DNA from: Rhodococcoides fascians A44A
GTDB taxonomy: Bacteria > Actinomycetota > Actinomycetes > Mycobacteriales > Mycobacteriaceae
Reading direction: 5' to 3'
Length of the DNA: 64,000 nt
Assembly: GCF_000760735.1 (NCBI RefSeq)
Contig: NZ_JMEX01000008.1
Location: 1,946,042 to 2,010,041 of the forward strand
Within the stretch, counting starts at the first letter, position 1. Every line of letters starts with the position of its first letter. The notes under the pieces were generated by a model. The model was not told where the DNA came from. It did no database searches and worked only from the letters and a program-made list of their open reading frames with translations. Both the position numbers and the translations under genes were made by a program. Below, piece after piece: positions 42,559 through 51,355 of the stretch.

Positions 42559-43848
42559 TCAGAGCCCGGTACGTTCCACCGGAAGCCGCAGCAGCAGACT
42601 TCGCGCGCAGTCGACCGTCAGCTGCGGGTCGTGGCTCAGGACGTAGGAGAACCGCCGGTTCATGTCCGGTCCGGTATCTCCCATGTCCTTGGCCGCCAGT
42701 ACCGCCGAGAAGTGCGGCGACAGCACCACCACCACCCATTCGAGCCGTACCGGGTCGTCGGGGTCGAGGTCCGCTCCGCGCACGCGCGGCGCGGGCTCGG
42801 GATCGATGCCCGCGGCGAGTGCGCCGACGAGGGCTGCCCTCGTCGCCATGACCTCCCAGCGACGTGCGGTCAGCGGCGTGAAATGTTCCCGGCTCTCGAA
42901 CGAGCCGAGGATGACGGCGGTCTGCAGGCTCTGGCCGGCAATGGACTCCAGCCCCTTGCTGACCTCCACCAGAAGACGCTTGGTCGACGGCTTGGAATCG
43001 CGTCCCGCCGCGGCCAGTTGGTACGGCGAGGAACGTGGAAGCGAGCCGCGCTCGGGTGACGTGCGGAAATCCAACGGTGACAGTCGCTTCGACGGTTCCA
43101 CCGGAACGGGGTTCTGCTCGGTGAAGAACCGGCCCTGCCCGACGCGTGCGCCCAGCGCGATGGCGGTCCCAACGGCGTCCTCGGTGTCGATTCCTTCCGC
43201 CATGACGATCGCGCCCGTGCGTTCGGTGTACGCGGCGACGGCGTTGACGACGCGGGCTGTGAACCGGCTCGGACGTTGGGTGATCAAGCTGCGATCGAGT
43301 TTGACCACGTCGGGTTCGAGGAGCGGCAGCAGTGCCAGCGATTCCGGCTTCACACCGACATGGTCGACGGCGATTGCCCATCCGAGCTTGCGGACGTCCG
43401 CTACCGCGCGCAGCAACTGCGCGGGTCGACGAATGAGTGAGGTCTCGTCCAGCTGCAGGACGGCGGAACCTGCGTCGACGTCTCCGCGGTCGGGGAGGTA
43501 CGGCAGTGTGTCCGGGTCGATGGCGATGAACAGCGGCAGTCCCTGAAGCGAATCGAGGCGTGCGGCACCCTCGACGGCGCCGGCCCAGCGAACGAGGTCG
43601 AGGTCGACGGTCATGTCCATCGCCCGCGCCGCGGACGCGAGGGCCGCAGGCTCGCGGAACGCCGAATCCTCGGGTCCCATGACGATGGCTTCGTAACCGA
43701 TCACCTCACGGGTCATCAGGTCGACGATGGGGGCGAAGTCGGTGTGCAGACTGTCCGGTCCGAGCAGATCCTCGAGTGCGCCGCCGCGATAGGCGCGCGT
43801 CGCGGTCTCACCGCTGGTCATTCTGTCGCTCATCTCAGTCTCACTCAT
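42559..43848 (-). CDS. Degenerate EAL domain with C-terminal DICT sensor domain
   Basis: A 429-residue protein. Residues 35-250 follow the EAL c-di-GMP phosphodiesterase fold: Glu53 (YEAIVMG, so EAI instead of EAL), Glu135 (LDETS), Lys183 (VKLDRS), Glu218 (AEGID) and Gln238 remain. The metal-binding Asn is replaced (LFIAIDP) and the DD pair is Asp162-His163 (VDHVG), so hydrolysis is doubtful and it may only bind the nucleotide. Residues 280-425 match the DICT domain, linked in other bacteria to light or redox sensing. The ATG overlaps the stop of the methyltransferase (ATGA), making it the last gene of the operon. Confidence 0.85.
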   Translation of the reverse strand: MSETEMSDRMTSGETATRAYRGGALEDLLGPDSLHTDFAPIVDLMTREVIGYEAIVMGPEDSAFREPAALASAARAMDMTVDLDLVRWAGAVEGAARLDSLQGLPLFIAIDPDTLPYLPDRGDVDAGSAVLQLDETSLIRRPAQLLRAVADVRKLGWAIAVDHVGVKPESLALLPLLEPDVVKLDRSLITQRPSRFTARVVNAVAAYTERTGAIVMAEGIDTEDAVGTAIALGARVGQGRFFTEQNPVPVEPSKRLSPLDFRTSPERGSLPRSSPYQLAAAGRDSKPSTKRLLVEVSKGLESIAGQSLQTAVILGSFESREHFTPLTARRWEVMATRAALVGALAAGIDPEPAPRVRGADLDPDDPVRLEWVVVVLSPHFSAVLAAKDMGDTGPDMNRRFSYVLSHDPQLTVDCARSLLLRLPVERTGL

Positions 43849-44519
43849 ATCAAACCCTCACGTCGTGCGACCGATTCCGGTCTTCCGGTCGGCTCCGCCG
43901 ACTCGCTCCGTGCGGACGACTCCGCAGCGAACACTTCGAGTATCACATCTTCGTCGACGTAACCGCCCATACGGACCAGTCCGTCGGTGGCCCCGATGGC
44001 GTCGTGCACCTGGTCACCGGTCTGTGGATAGTCTGCGACGAGGTGTCGCCAGTGCACCGCGAGGAGCGTGCCTCCCGGCTCGAGATGCGCCACTGCCTGG
44101 CCCAGGGCAGCGCGTAGGTCAGCAGGGCCGAGGTAGTACCCGACCTCGCTGAGCACGATCAGATCGAACGGGCCGATCTCGTCGAACTCGTCCCACGAGT
44201 CCGTGAGCGACCATTCGCGCAGCTGCACCCGGCCGCTGGACTCGCCGGTGCGCGCGTCGAGACGAGCCCTGGTGGTCTCCAGCGCCGAGGCGACGATGTC
44301 GGTGGAGGTCAGGTCGTCGCAGCGGCTGGACAGCTTCTCGGTCAGTATTCCGACGGAACAGCCCGGTTCGAGCGCGCGGCGATATCGCGGTTCGGTCAGC
44401 GCAGCCAACGTCAGAGCGTATTTTCGCTCCTCGTACCAGTTGTCGCCCAGCCGGAACGGATCGACGTTGCCGTCGTAGACGTCGTCGAAATAGTCCTTCT
44501 GCAGAGTGCCGTCCGTCAT
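43845..44519 (-). CDS. NodS-like SAM-dependent methyltransferase
   Basis: A 224-residue class I methyltransferase. N-terminal YFDDVYDGNVDPFRLGDNWYE is the NodS-family region, and ALEPGCSVG is motif I for SAM. FDLIVLSEVGYYLGPADL is the post-motif region. NodS of rhizobia N-methylates the deacetylated end sugar of a chitooligosaccharide; the neighbour here is a deacetylase, so an amino-sugar or amine substrate is plausible. The tail (AAESSARSESAEPTGRPESV) is low complexity. Coupled on both sides by ATGA. Confidence 0.88.
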   Translation of the reverse strand: MTDGTLQKDYFDDVYDGNVDPFRLGDNWYEERKYALTLAALTEPRYRRALEPGCSVGILTEKLSSRCDDLTSTDIVASALETTRARLDARTGESSGRVQLREWSLTDSWDEFDEIGPFDLIVLSEVGYYLGPADLRAALGQAVAHLEPGGTLLAVHWRHLVADYPQTGDQVHDAIGATDGLVRMGGYVDEDVILEVFAAESSARSESAEPTGRPESVARREGLI

Positions 44520-45292
44520 GCGAACACCACCTCCTCGGATCGAAGCAAACGCGCCAGAATGTGCGGCGGAAGTACCGCCCGGTCGGCGGGATCGTCCGAC
44601 AGATCCTGGATCTGAGACGTGAACCGGTGTGCCGCGGCTTTTTTCGCCTGGGCAGTGCGATCGTCCAGAGTGATCCCCAGCGCGCGACCCCAGGGAACCT
44701 CGGGATGATCCGGCCACGCCCAGTGCCACATCCACACCGGGTACTCGAGCACCGCGATCCCGACGCGTCTCGACGCCGTCAGGCATGCCCGCGCCGTCGC
44801 TTCGTGATCGGGATGACGATCGCCGCGCCACGGCGTCAGGCACCAGGTGCCCTGTCCACCGGACAACAGCTCGGTGAGCGCCCGCGCGAGCTCGTCCTCG
44901 TGCGCGGCGACGTCGCCGTCGGGAAAGCCGAGCCGGATCGGGTCGACGTCGAGACCGAGTTCGGTCAGAGCGCGCCTCGCTTCACGCGGCCGCTCGTCGA
45001 TCAGTTGCGCCTCGGACATCGTCGGAGACCCGGGATGCGACGCGCCGCCGTCGGTGACGGCCACGACGGACACCCGGATGCCCGACGCGGCGGCGAGCGA
45101 CATCAGGCCACCGACACCGAGCACTTCGTCGTCGGGATGGGGCGCGACGACGATCATCTCGCGGCATCGACCGAGATCGAGCGGCGGAAACGACGGTGTC
45201 CACTGCTGCCACACCTCGAGCGGTGTGCCCGGGTCGACGGTGTCGAACGTTCTGGTTTCCTGCGTGTCGGTGTGTTCGGCGGCGGCTACCAT
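44516..45292 (-). CDS. PIG-L/LmbE-family N-deacetylase
   Basis: A 258-residue zinc deacetylase of the PIG-L (MshB-like) family. VVAPHPDDE supplies the zinc-binding His and Asp residues, and RGDRHPDHEATARA supplies the third ligand. Members remove acetyl from N-acetylglucosamine conjugates (GlcNAc-Ins in mycothiol synthesis, GlcNAc-PI). This one is not in a mycothiol context. In some bacteria a PIG-L domain is fused to a NodS-like methyltransferase, which supports their working in series here. The start overlaps the preceding gene by 7 bases. Confidence 0.9.
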   Translation of the reverse strand: MVAAAEHTDTQETRTFDTVDPGTPLEVWQQWTPSFPPLDLGRCREMIVVAPHPDDEVLGVGGLMSLAAASGIRVSVVAVTDGGASHPGSPTMSEAQLIDERPREARRALTELGLDVDPIRLGFPDGDVAAHEDELARALTELLSGGQGTWCLTPWRGDRHPDHEATARACLTASRRVGIAVLEYPVWMWHWAWPDHPEVPWGRALGITLDDRTAQAKKAAAHRFTSQIQDLSDDPADRAVLPPHILARLLRSEEVVFA

Positions 45293-46248
45293 GGCGACTC
45301 TTCCTTCGCGATCTCCTGGCCCAGCGCTGCGAGATCGCGCTCGGCATGGCTCTGGCGTAGAAAAACGGTCAGATCGGCGACGCGGCGTGCATGCTCACCG
45401 TTCGCGCACAGCGGGGCGGCGCCCAGCGCGCGGCCCACGCGGTCGATGGTGTCGGTAGCGGCGCTCTCGACGATCGCGCGGACGGTCCGTGCCCTGGTGC
45501 TGCCGCGGGCCTCGGAGTCGGTCGGATCGGCGTCGATCTCCGCAGCGGCGGTGGTCAACGCGGCCGACGCGGCACCGAGCGATGCCGCCACGGCGCCGAG
45601 ATGAGCCATGGTGTGCGGATCGGAGCTCGACTGCGCTGCCGCGTGCAACGTGTCGGCGACAGCGCAGGCACTGCCGAACCACACCGCTGCCACGCCGAGC
45701 CCACCATGCCAGAAGCCCGGGCGTTCGACATACGACCCGACTTCGCCGACGGGAACTGCGTGTGCACCGTCGAAACGCACTGTCCCGGAATCGCTTCGAG
45801 ACATCCCGACGGCGTGCCACGTGTTGGGAATCGGCGAGCACCAGTCCTGGGTCATGTCGACCGCGAACAACCGCGATCGATCTCCGACGCGGGCGGTGAC
45901 GAGGGCATTCGTGACGATATGAGCGCCCGAGCACCACGGTTTGACGCCGGTGAGCTTCCACCCGTTCTTGCCCTGCGCCGCCTCGAGCACCGGCGACGGT
46001 GGTTCCGCCGCCCAGACACCCCAGATCTGCCCGCGGCTCGGAGCAGGGCCGCCCAGTTCGGCGAGAATGGCCACTGCGTCGGCGTGGCCCTCGGCCAGAC
46101 GCCCGAGAACCGTGTCCTCGCGGCCGAGCCCGGCGAGCGTCAACCAGCGAGTGTCGGTGAAACCCGAACCGGGGAGCGGCATTCCAGGTGCCTCGTCGGC
46201 GACGAATCGCTTGAGACGCTCGACGAGCGAGCTACCGTCGACCGTCAT
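45286..46248 (-). CDS. Acyl-CoA dehydrogenase-like flavoprotein (short)
   Basis: A 320-residue protein related to acyl-CoA dehydrogenases but about 60 residues shorter than usual. GVWAAEPPSPVL, LTGVKPWCSGAHIVTNALVT and MSRSDSGTVRFDGAHAV correspond to the mid beta-domain that holds FAD. The C-terminal helical domain is abbreviated (RARTVRAIVESAATDTIDRV). The usual catalytic Glu is not obvious. It may oxidise an acyl or amine group on a carrier or sugar. ATG overlaps the glycosyltransferase stop (ATGA). Confidence 0.85.
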   Translation of the reverse strand: MTVDGSSLVERLKRFVADEAPGMPLPGSGFTDTRWLTLAGLGREDTVLGRLAEGHADAVAILAELGGPAPSRGQIWGVWAAEPPSPVLEAAQGKNGWKLTGVKPWCSGAHIVTNALVTARVGDRSRLFAVDMTQDWCSPIPNTWHAVGMSRSDSGTVRFDGAHAVPVGEVGSYVERPGFWHGGLGVAAVWFGSACAVADTLHAAAQSSSDPHTMAHLGAVAASLGAASAALTTAAAEIDADPTDSEARGSTRARTVRAIVESAATDTIDRVGRALGAAPLCANGEHARRVADLTVFLRQSHAERDLAALGQEIAKEESPW

Positions 46249-46964
46249 CGGGCGATGGCCAATTCGAGATCCTGCAGGTGAGCGGCAAACCCGTCGGGTG
46301 CCCGGCCGGAGCGCCTCGACGACGTCAGCACGGGCGAATCGCACGAGTACAGAACCGGTACGCCCGCGCGTTCGACCCGAGCCATCAGGTCGACGTCCTC
46401 GCCGGTGGTCAGTGCGCCGAATCCGCCGACGGTCCAGTACAAATCCGCGCGCAGTCCGAGATTGGTGCCGTGCACGTGGCGATGACCGGACGTGTGGCGG
46501 TAGCCGGCGTCGTACACCAGAGTCAACGCGGGCGAATCCAGCTCGGTGACGACGGTCCCCGCCACGGCATGCGCACCCTGCGCTGCGTGAGCGAGGTGCG
46601 AGGAGATCCACTCCAGTCCGACGGTGCTGTCGGCATCGGTCGTCGCGAACCAGGTGTTGTCCTGTGCTCGGCCTGCTGGTCCGGTGGCCGACAGGAAACC
46701 GGCTGCGCGGGCTGCTCCGACGTTGCGTCGCGCGACGGTGAGGACGGTCGCGTCGACCTTGTCGGCCCACGTCGCGGCGATATCGGCGGACGTGTCGGTG
46801 CAGGAATCGAGAACCACGACGAGGTCGACGTCGATGTCGACCTGCTCACACGACCTGACCAGCGCAGACAGGCACGAGTCCAGAAGTGCTTCCTCGTTGT
46901 GAACCGGCACAACCACCACAGCGCGCTCGATCGGCGCTTGCTTGTCGAACACTTCGACCCCCAT
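46245..46964 (-). CDS. GT2-family glycosyltransferase
   Basis: A 239-residue GT-A fold glycosyltransferase. VVVVPVHNEEALLDSCLSAL is the N-terminal nucleotide-binding motif, TTDADS is the DxD-like metal motif, and GEDVDLMARVERAG matches the ED-containing acceptor motif. No membrane helices, so it is soluble or peripheral. It is the first gene of the five-gene operon. The start is uncertain: ATG 46964 matches the domain start, while ATG 46988 and further upstream starts give a basic extension. Confidence 0.85.
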   Translation of the reverse strand: MGVEVFDKQAPIERAVVVVPVHNEEALLDSCLSALVRSCEQVDIDVDLVVVLDSCTDTSADIAATWADKVDATVLTVARRNVGAARAAGFLSATGPAGRAQDNTWFATTDADSTVGLEWISSHLAHAAQGAHAVAGTVVTELDSPALTLVYDAGYRHTSGHRHVHGTNLGLRADLYWTVGGFGALTTGEDVDLMARVERAGVPVLYSCDSPVLTSSRRSGRAPDGFAAHLQDLELAIAR

Positions 46965-47176
46965 CCGCGGAAGCCGTTCCGTCCCCATACGAGAGAACAG
47001 GCCCCGGGCCGCGGTGACCAGGGGCAACGATTCGTACAGGCGTCGGAGGCGGCATTGTGTGAGCCGCCGGTGGCTCGACGGAGAACTGACGGGTCGGATA
47101 GACCCGCTAGATGGTCCCCCGTAGTGGCACAATCCAAACATACGATCTCCGATCACGCTCACAGAAAGGTGCTCCG

Positions 47177-47707
47177 GTGGCAGGGTTCGGCGGATACGGG
47201 CGATATCGATCGACAGCGCTGCTCACGGGCTGCGTACTCGCTGGAGCAGCGGTGGCTCTCGTGTCGCCGTCGCACGCGTCGGCCGCCGAGTTGTCGTGCA
47301 CAGCGCGACCCGGCGTCGACACCGTCGTCGTGGACGGCACCGCTGCGTGCGGATCGACCGTCGACGAGTTCTCCCGCGCTCTCGCACACGCACTCGACGC
47401 AGTGTCCTTCGCCCGCGCCGACGCGGGCGGATCCGCGCTGTCCGTCGCCCGGTCCGGTGGGGTGGCCGCCGCGGAAACGACGGCGGGCACCGTCGGCGCC
47501 GTGTCGATCGGCGGGGACTCCGTGTCGATCGTCTCTCCCGATCCAGGCGCTCTCGCGTTTGCGTTGTCGCTGACGAGGGGACAGACGTTCGTCGGAACAG
47601 TTGCCGAAGGCGTCAGCTGCCAGGCGGGCGCCGGATTCGCCGTCAACCTCAGCACCGGCCAGATCTGTGTTTCCGACGGGTCCACCACCTGGACCTCGAT
47701 GCCGTGA
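47177..47707 (+). CDS. Secreted protein of unknown function
   Basis: A 176-residue exported protein. The signal peptide (STALLTGCVLAGAAVALV then ASAAE) is cleaved near residue 38. The mature part has four cysteines (ELSC, TAACG, GVSC, QICVS) and is rich in Ala, Gly, Ser and Val (GVAAAETTAGTVGAVSIGGD), suggesting a beta-rich surface protein such as the DUF6764 type, though this is uncertain. GTG start at 47177 is supported by GAAAGG 7 bases before. It precedes the HdeD-like gene by 46 bases. Confidence 0.7.
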   Translation: MAGFGGYGRYRSTALLTGCVLAGAAVALVSPSHASAAELSCTARPGVDTVVVDGTAACGSTVDEFSRALAHALDAVSFARADAGGSALSVARSGGVAAAETTAGTVGAVSIGGDSVSIVSPDPGALAFALSLTRGQTFVGTVAEGVSCQAGAGFAVNLSTGQICVSDGSTTWTSMP

Positions 47708-47753
47708 GGCGTCGACAACCGTTATGTACCGCGATGAACGAGGGAGAACCGAC

Positions 47754-48395
47754 GTGACCACCGAGCCTTCGGGACGCTACGAATTCTCTGAACGCGACGG
47801 GGCCGATGCGTTGCTGAGGATCGGCAAGGACCTGTGGTGGGCGGTGCTGCTCAGGGGCATCGTCGCCGTGATCTTCGGCATCGTGGCCCTCGTGTGGCCC
47901 GGCGTCACCGTCTGGGCACTCGTCGTCGTCTTCGGTGCCTATGCGATCGTCGACGGCATCTCCGCGATCATCCGAGCCGTCCAGTCGCGCCGCGTCGAAT
48001 CCGGATGGGTGTGGTGGCTGCTCGGCGGCGTCGTCTCGCTCGTCGCCGGAATCGTGGCGTTCGTCTGGCCGGGCATCACCGCACTCGCAGCTGTTTTCGT
48101 CATCGGTATCTGGGCGATCATGGGTGGAATTCTCGAAATAGCCGGATCCATCCGCCTGCGAAAGGTCGCAGGCACATCGCCGGGCGCATCTCACTGGGGA
48201 ATGCTTCTGTTCGCCGGCATCGTCGAGCTCCTGTTCGGCCTCGTACTGGTGTTCTCCCCGGTCAGCGGCATTCTGAGCATCGTGTGGTTGATCGGCGTAT
48301 TCGCGGTACTGTTCGGCGTCCTGTTCGTCGTATCTGCATTTCAAGTACGGTCGGCGGCGAAGAAAGCGGGACTCCTCGGTCAGCCTGCAGAATGA
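47754..48395 (+). CDS. HdeD-family (DUF308) membrane protein
   Basis: A 213-residue protein with six predicted helices arranged as three repeated pairs; each pair shows the hallmark GIVALVWPG / GIVAFVWPG / GLVLVFSP pattern of DUF308. HdeD is linked to acid resistance in E. coli; in actinobacteria the role is open. GTG start at 47754 is preferred over ATG 47724 because GGGAG lies 6 bases upstream. Confidence 0.88.
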   Translation: MTTEPSGRYEFSERDGADALLRIGKDLWWAVLLRGIVAVIFGIVALVWPGVTVWALVVVFGAYAIVDGISAIIRAVQSRRVESGWVWWLLGGVVSLVAGIVAFVWPGITALAAVFVIGIWAIMGGILEIAGSIRLRKVAGTSPGASHWGMLLFAGIVELLFGLVLVFSPVSGILSIVWLIGVFAVLFGVLFVVSAFQVRSAAKKAGLLGQPAE

Positions 48396-48528
48396 CCGTG
48401 CAGTCACCGCGACGATTGGCACTCGGTGGTACGGGTGTGTGTTAATTGCGGCGAGGACGTCGCGCGCCGGCACAGCACGGGCGCCCAGCAGAAGCCTGCA
48501 CAGCACAGAAGGATGGATCGGAATACTC

Positions 48529-49419
48529 ATGGCATTTCGTCGAACTGTCACACGCATCTCTCTGACAGCGGTGATCGCGGCCGTCGGTGCGGCCACCCTG
48601 GTATCGCCCGCCACCGCAGCGCCGTTGTGGCCCGGCGGCCCCGAAATCCCCGGCGTCGGATCATCCGATCAGGTTCTTCCTGTTGTTCCTGAACCGCAGA
48701 TCCAGCGCCTCGCGCCCGCCAACTTCTCCGATCCGTCGATCACGCCCAACGGCGAGGTCGTCGGAGTCGCGCAGCCCATCGCCATTCGGTTCAACGAGGC
48801 CATTGCGGACCGCGGCGCCGCCGAGGCCGCCATTCGGGTCACCACGAGCCCATCCGTCGACGGCCACTTCTACTGGATCAACGACACCCAGGTGCGGTGG
48901 TTGCCCAACGAGTTCTACCCGGCGCACACCCAGGTGACCGTCGAGGCCGGCGGTTCACGCGCGGACTTCTCCACCGGCGACTCGGTGATCACCACAGCCG
49001 ACGACGCCACCAAGACCATCACCGTCACCCGCAACGGTGAGGTCGTCAGGACCATGCCCACCTCGTTCGGCAAGCCCGGTCACGAGACACCGAACGGCAC
49101 CTACATCGTCGGCGAACGTGTCCGCGAGATGTACATGGACTCCTCGACCTACGGAGTGCCGGTGGATTCCCCCGAGGGATACCGCACCTACGTCGAGTAC
49201 GCCACACGTATCTCGTACAGCGGCATCTTCGTCCACGCAGCGCCGTGGTCGGTGGATTCCCAGGGCTACGAGAACGTCAGCCACGGCTGCCTCAACGTGA
49301 GCACCGAGGACGGCAAGTGGTTCTTCGAGAACTCGCAGAAGGGTGACCCCGTCGTCGTCACCGGCACGGCAGGCGGCACCCTCAGCGGCTCCGACGGCCT
49401 GGGGGACTGGAACCGTTAG
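48529..49419 (+). CDS. L,D-transpeptidase (YkuD) with N-terminal Ig-like domain
   Basis: A 296-residue secreted enzyme. The signal peptide ends near ATAAP (about residue 31). Residues about 65-150 form an Ig-like (Big_5-type) domain as in mycobacterial Ldt proteins. The YkuD catalytic domain (160-285) has the HAAPWS and SHGCLNVS motifs with Cys254 the nucleophile and His252. It makes 3-3 cross-links in peptidoglycan or links proteins to it. ATG 48529 is chosen because the signal peptide starts there. Confidence 0.92.
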   Translation: MAFRRTVTRISLTAVIAAVGAATLVSPATAAPLWPGGPEIPGVGSSDQVLPVVPEPQIQRLAPANFSDPSITPNGEVVGVAQPIAIRFNEAIADRGAAEAAIRVTTSPSVDGHFYWINDTQVRWLPNEFYPAHTQVTVEAGGSRADFSTGDSVITTADDATKTITVTRNGEVVRTMPTSFGKPGHETPNGTYIVGERVREMYMDSSTYGVPVDSPEGYRTYVEYATRISYSGIFVHAAPWSVDSQGYENVSHGCLNVSTEDGKWFFENSQKGDPVVVTGTAGGTLSGSDGLGDWNR

Positions 49420-49420
49420 C

Positions 49421-49447
49421 CCCCCACAGTGGGTTGTTTTCTTTTCG
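49421..49447 (+). terminator. Weak terminator after the L,D-transpeptidase
   Basis: CCCCCACAGTGGG can form a short stem, followed by a T-rich run (TTGTTTTCTTTT). The stem is only 4-5 bp, so efficiency is doubtful, but it is placed right after the stop and before ugpA. Confidence 0.35.
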
Positions 49448-49492
49448 ACGACCGACTGAGTTAGGGATTCGTTCACCAACCGTTCTCGGTAG

Positions 49493-50440
49493 GTGAGCAC
49501 AGTCCCCGCAGTGAGTACTACAACGGAACGAGTGCTGCCCACAGCACGCCGGAAATCGTTCTTCGGCAGACCGTGGAGTGATTACGCACTCTTCCTGATT
49601 CTTCTGGGGCCCAACCTGGCCCTGCTGGTGGTGTTCACCTACCGGCCGCTCGTCGAGAATTTCCAGTTCAGCTTCTACGACTGGAATCTGTCCTCGCCTA
49701 CGTCGACGTTCATCGGATTCGCGAACTATCGAGAATGGTTCTCGCGGGACGACACGTGGACCATCGTGTCCAACACCGTCATCTTCACGATTGCGGCCGT
49801 CGTCGGATCACTGGTACTCGGCCTGGTGCTGGCCATACTTCTGGACCGAAAGCTACGGGGCCGCAATTTCGTTCGGTCCGCCGTGTTCGCGCCGTTCGTG
49901 ATCTCCGGCGCGGCGATCGGTATCGCCTTCCAGTTCGTGTTCGATCCCAACTTCGGTCTGGTACAGGATCTGCTGCAGCGCATCGGATTCTCGTCCCCGG
50001 ACTTCTATCAGGACCCCACGTGGGCGCTGTTCATGATCACGGTGACCTACCTGTGGAAGAACCTCGGCTACACCTTCGTCATCTACCTCGCCGCGCTGCA
50101 GGGCACACGCAAGGAGTTGATGGAGGCCGCCGAGATCGACCGCGCGTCGAAGTGGACGACGTTCCGCAAAGTTCTGCTGCCGCAACTGCGTCCGACGACG
50201 TTCTTCCTGTCCATCACCGTGCTCCTGAACTCGCTGCAGGTCTTCGACATCATCAACGTCATGACCCGAGGTGGACCGCTCGGCAACGGCACCACGACGA
50301 TGGTCTTCCAGGTGTACGAGGAGACTTTCCGCAACTTCCGAGCGGGTTACGGTGCGACGGTCGCGACGATCATGTTCGTGATCCTCCTGATCGTCACGCT
50401 CGTGCAGGTTCGCATCATGGATCGAGACGATCAGCGATGA
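49493..50440 (+). CDS. ugpA: Glycerophosphodiester/sn-glycerol-3-phosphate ABC permease UgpA
   Basis: A 315-residue MalF-type permease with six helices. The EAA loop is EAAEIDRASKWTTFRKVLLPQL (Glu, Ala, Gly-type consensus). First of four genes in the order A-E-B-C, the same as ugpAEBC of M. tuberculosis. GTG 49493 and GTG 49511 both can start it. Start overlaps no other gene; stop overlaps ugpE (ATGA). Confidence 0.88.
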   Translation: MSTVPAVSTTTERVLPTARRKSFFGRPWSDYALFLILLGPNLALLVVFTYRPLVENFQFSFYDWNLSSPTSTFIGFANYREWFSRDDTWTIVSNTVIFTIAAVVGSLVLGLVLAILLDRKLRGRNFVRSAVFAPFVISGAAIGIAFQFVFDPNFGLVQDLLQRIGFSSPDFYQDPTWALFMITVTYLWKNLGYTFVIYLAALQGTRKELMEAAEIDRASKWTTFRKVLLPQLRPTTFFLSITVLLNSLQVFDIINVMTRGGPLGNGTTTMVFQVYEETFRNFRAGYGATVATIMFVILLIVTLVQVRIMDRDDQR

Positions 50441-51324
50441 CCGTGACATCGAAACCCGACACCTCCCAGGCGCCTCGTAGCGCACCGAAGGATCCACAGC
50501 GTCAGCGCAGCCTGTCGACGGTGTTCGGTTACATTGCAATGGTTCTCGTGCTGTTGATGATCGGGCTGCCACTGTTCTGGATCCTCGTCACCTCGTTCAA
50601 GGAACGCGGCGACATCTACGTCCAACCCGTCACCTGGTGGCCGGGTTCCTTCCGGCCGGAGAACTACACCGAGGCGACGACGGAGGTTCCGTTCTTCACG
50701 TACCTGCGCAATTCGGTGATCATCACCAGTGTCGTGGCATCGATCAAGTTCGTTCTCGGTGTTCTCAGTGCATACGGCTTGGTGTTCCTGCGCTTCCCCG
50801 GCAAGAACATCGTGTTCCTGGTGATCATCGCCGCCCTCATGGTGCCCAATCAGATCACCGTCATCTCCAACTACTCGCTGATCTCCGATTTGGGATGGCG
50901 AAACACGTTCCAGGGCATCATTATTCCCCTTGCCGGCGTCGCCTTCGGGACCTTCCTGATGCGCAATCACTTTCTGTCGCTGCCCGCCGAGATCATCGAA
51001 GCGGCACGAATGGACGGAGCAGGCCCTTTCCGGCTGCTGTTCCGGGTGGTGCTCCCACTGTCCGGACCGACCATGGTGGCGTTCGCGATCATCACGATCG
51101 TGAACGAGTGGAACGAGTACCTCTGGCCGTTCCTGATGTCCGACGATTCTTCCGTCGCACCGCTACCGGTGGGCCTGACGCTGCTGCAGAACAGTGAGGG
51201 ATACACCAACTGGGGCGCAGTGATGGCGGCGACCATCCTGACCATCCTTCCGATTCTCGTCGTTTTCCTTGCCCTGCAACGCCACATGATCAAAGGCCTC
51301 ACCTCCGGTGCGGTCAAAGGTTGA
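50437..51324 (+). CDS. ugpE: ABC permease UgpE
   Basis: A 295-residue MalG-type permease with six helices. The EAA loop reads EIIEAARMDGAGPFRLLFRV. It pairs with UgpA in the inner membrane. ATG overlaps the ugpA stop (ATGA). There are 31 bases to ugpB, which has its own AGGAG. Confidence 0.9.
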   Translation: MTVTSKPDTSQAPRSAPKDPQRQRSLSTVFGYIAMVLVLLMIGLPLFWILVTSFKERGDIYVQPVTWWPGSFRPENYTEATTEVPFFTYLRNSVIITSVVASIKFVLGVLSAYGLVFLRFPGKNIVFLVIIAALMVPNQITVISNYSLISDLGWRNTFQGIIIPLAGVAFGTFLMRNHFLSLPAEIIEAARMDGAGPFRLLFRVVLPLSGPTMVAFAIITIVNEWNEYLWPFLMSDDSSVAPLPVGLTLLQNSEGYTNWGAVMAATILTILPILVVFLALQRHMIKGLTSGAVKG

Positions 51325-51355
51325 TTCGCTCTACCTCTTCAGGAGAAAGAAACAC

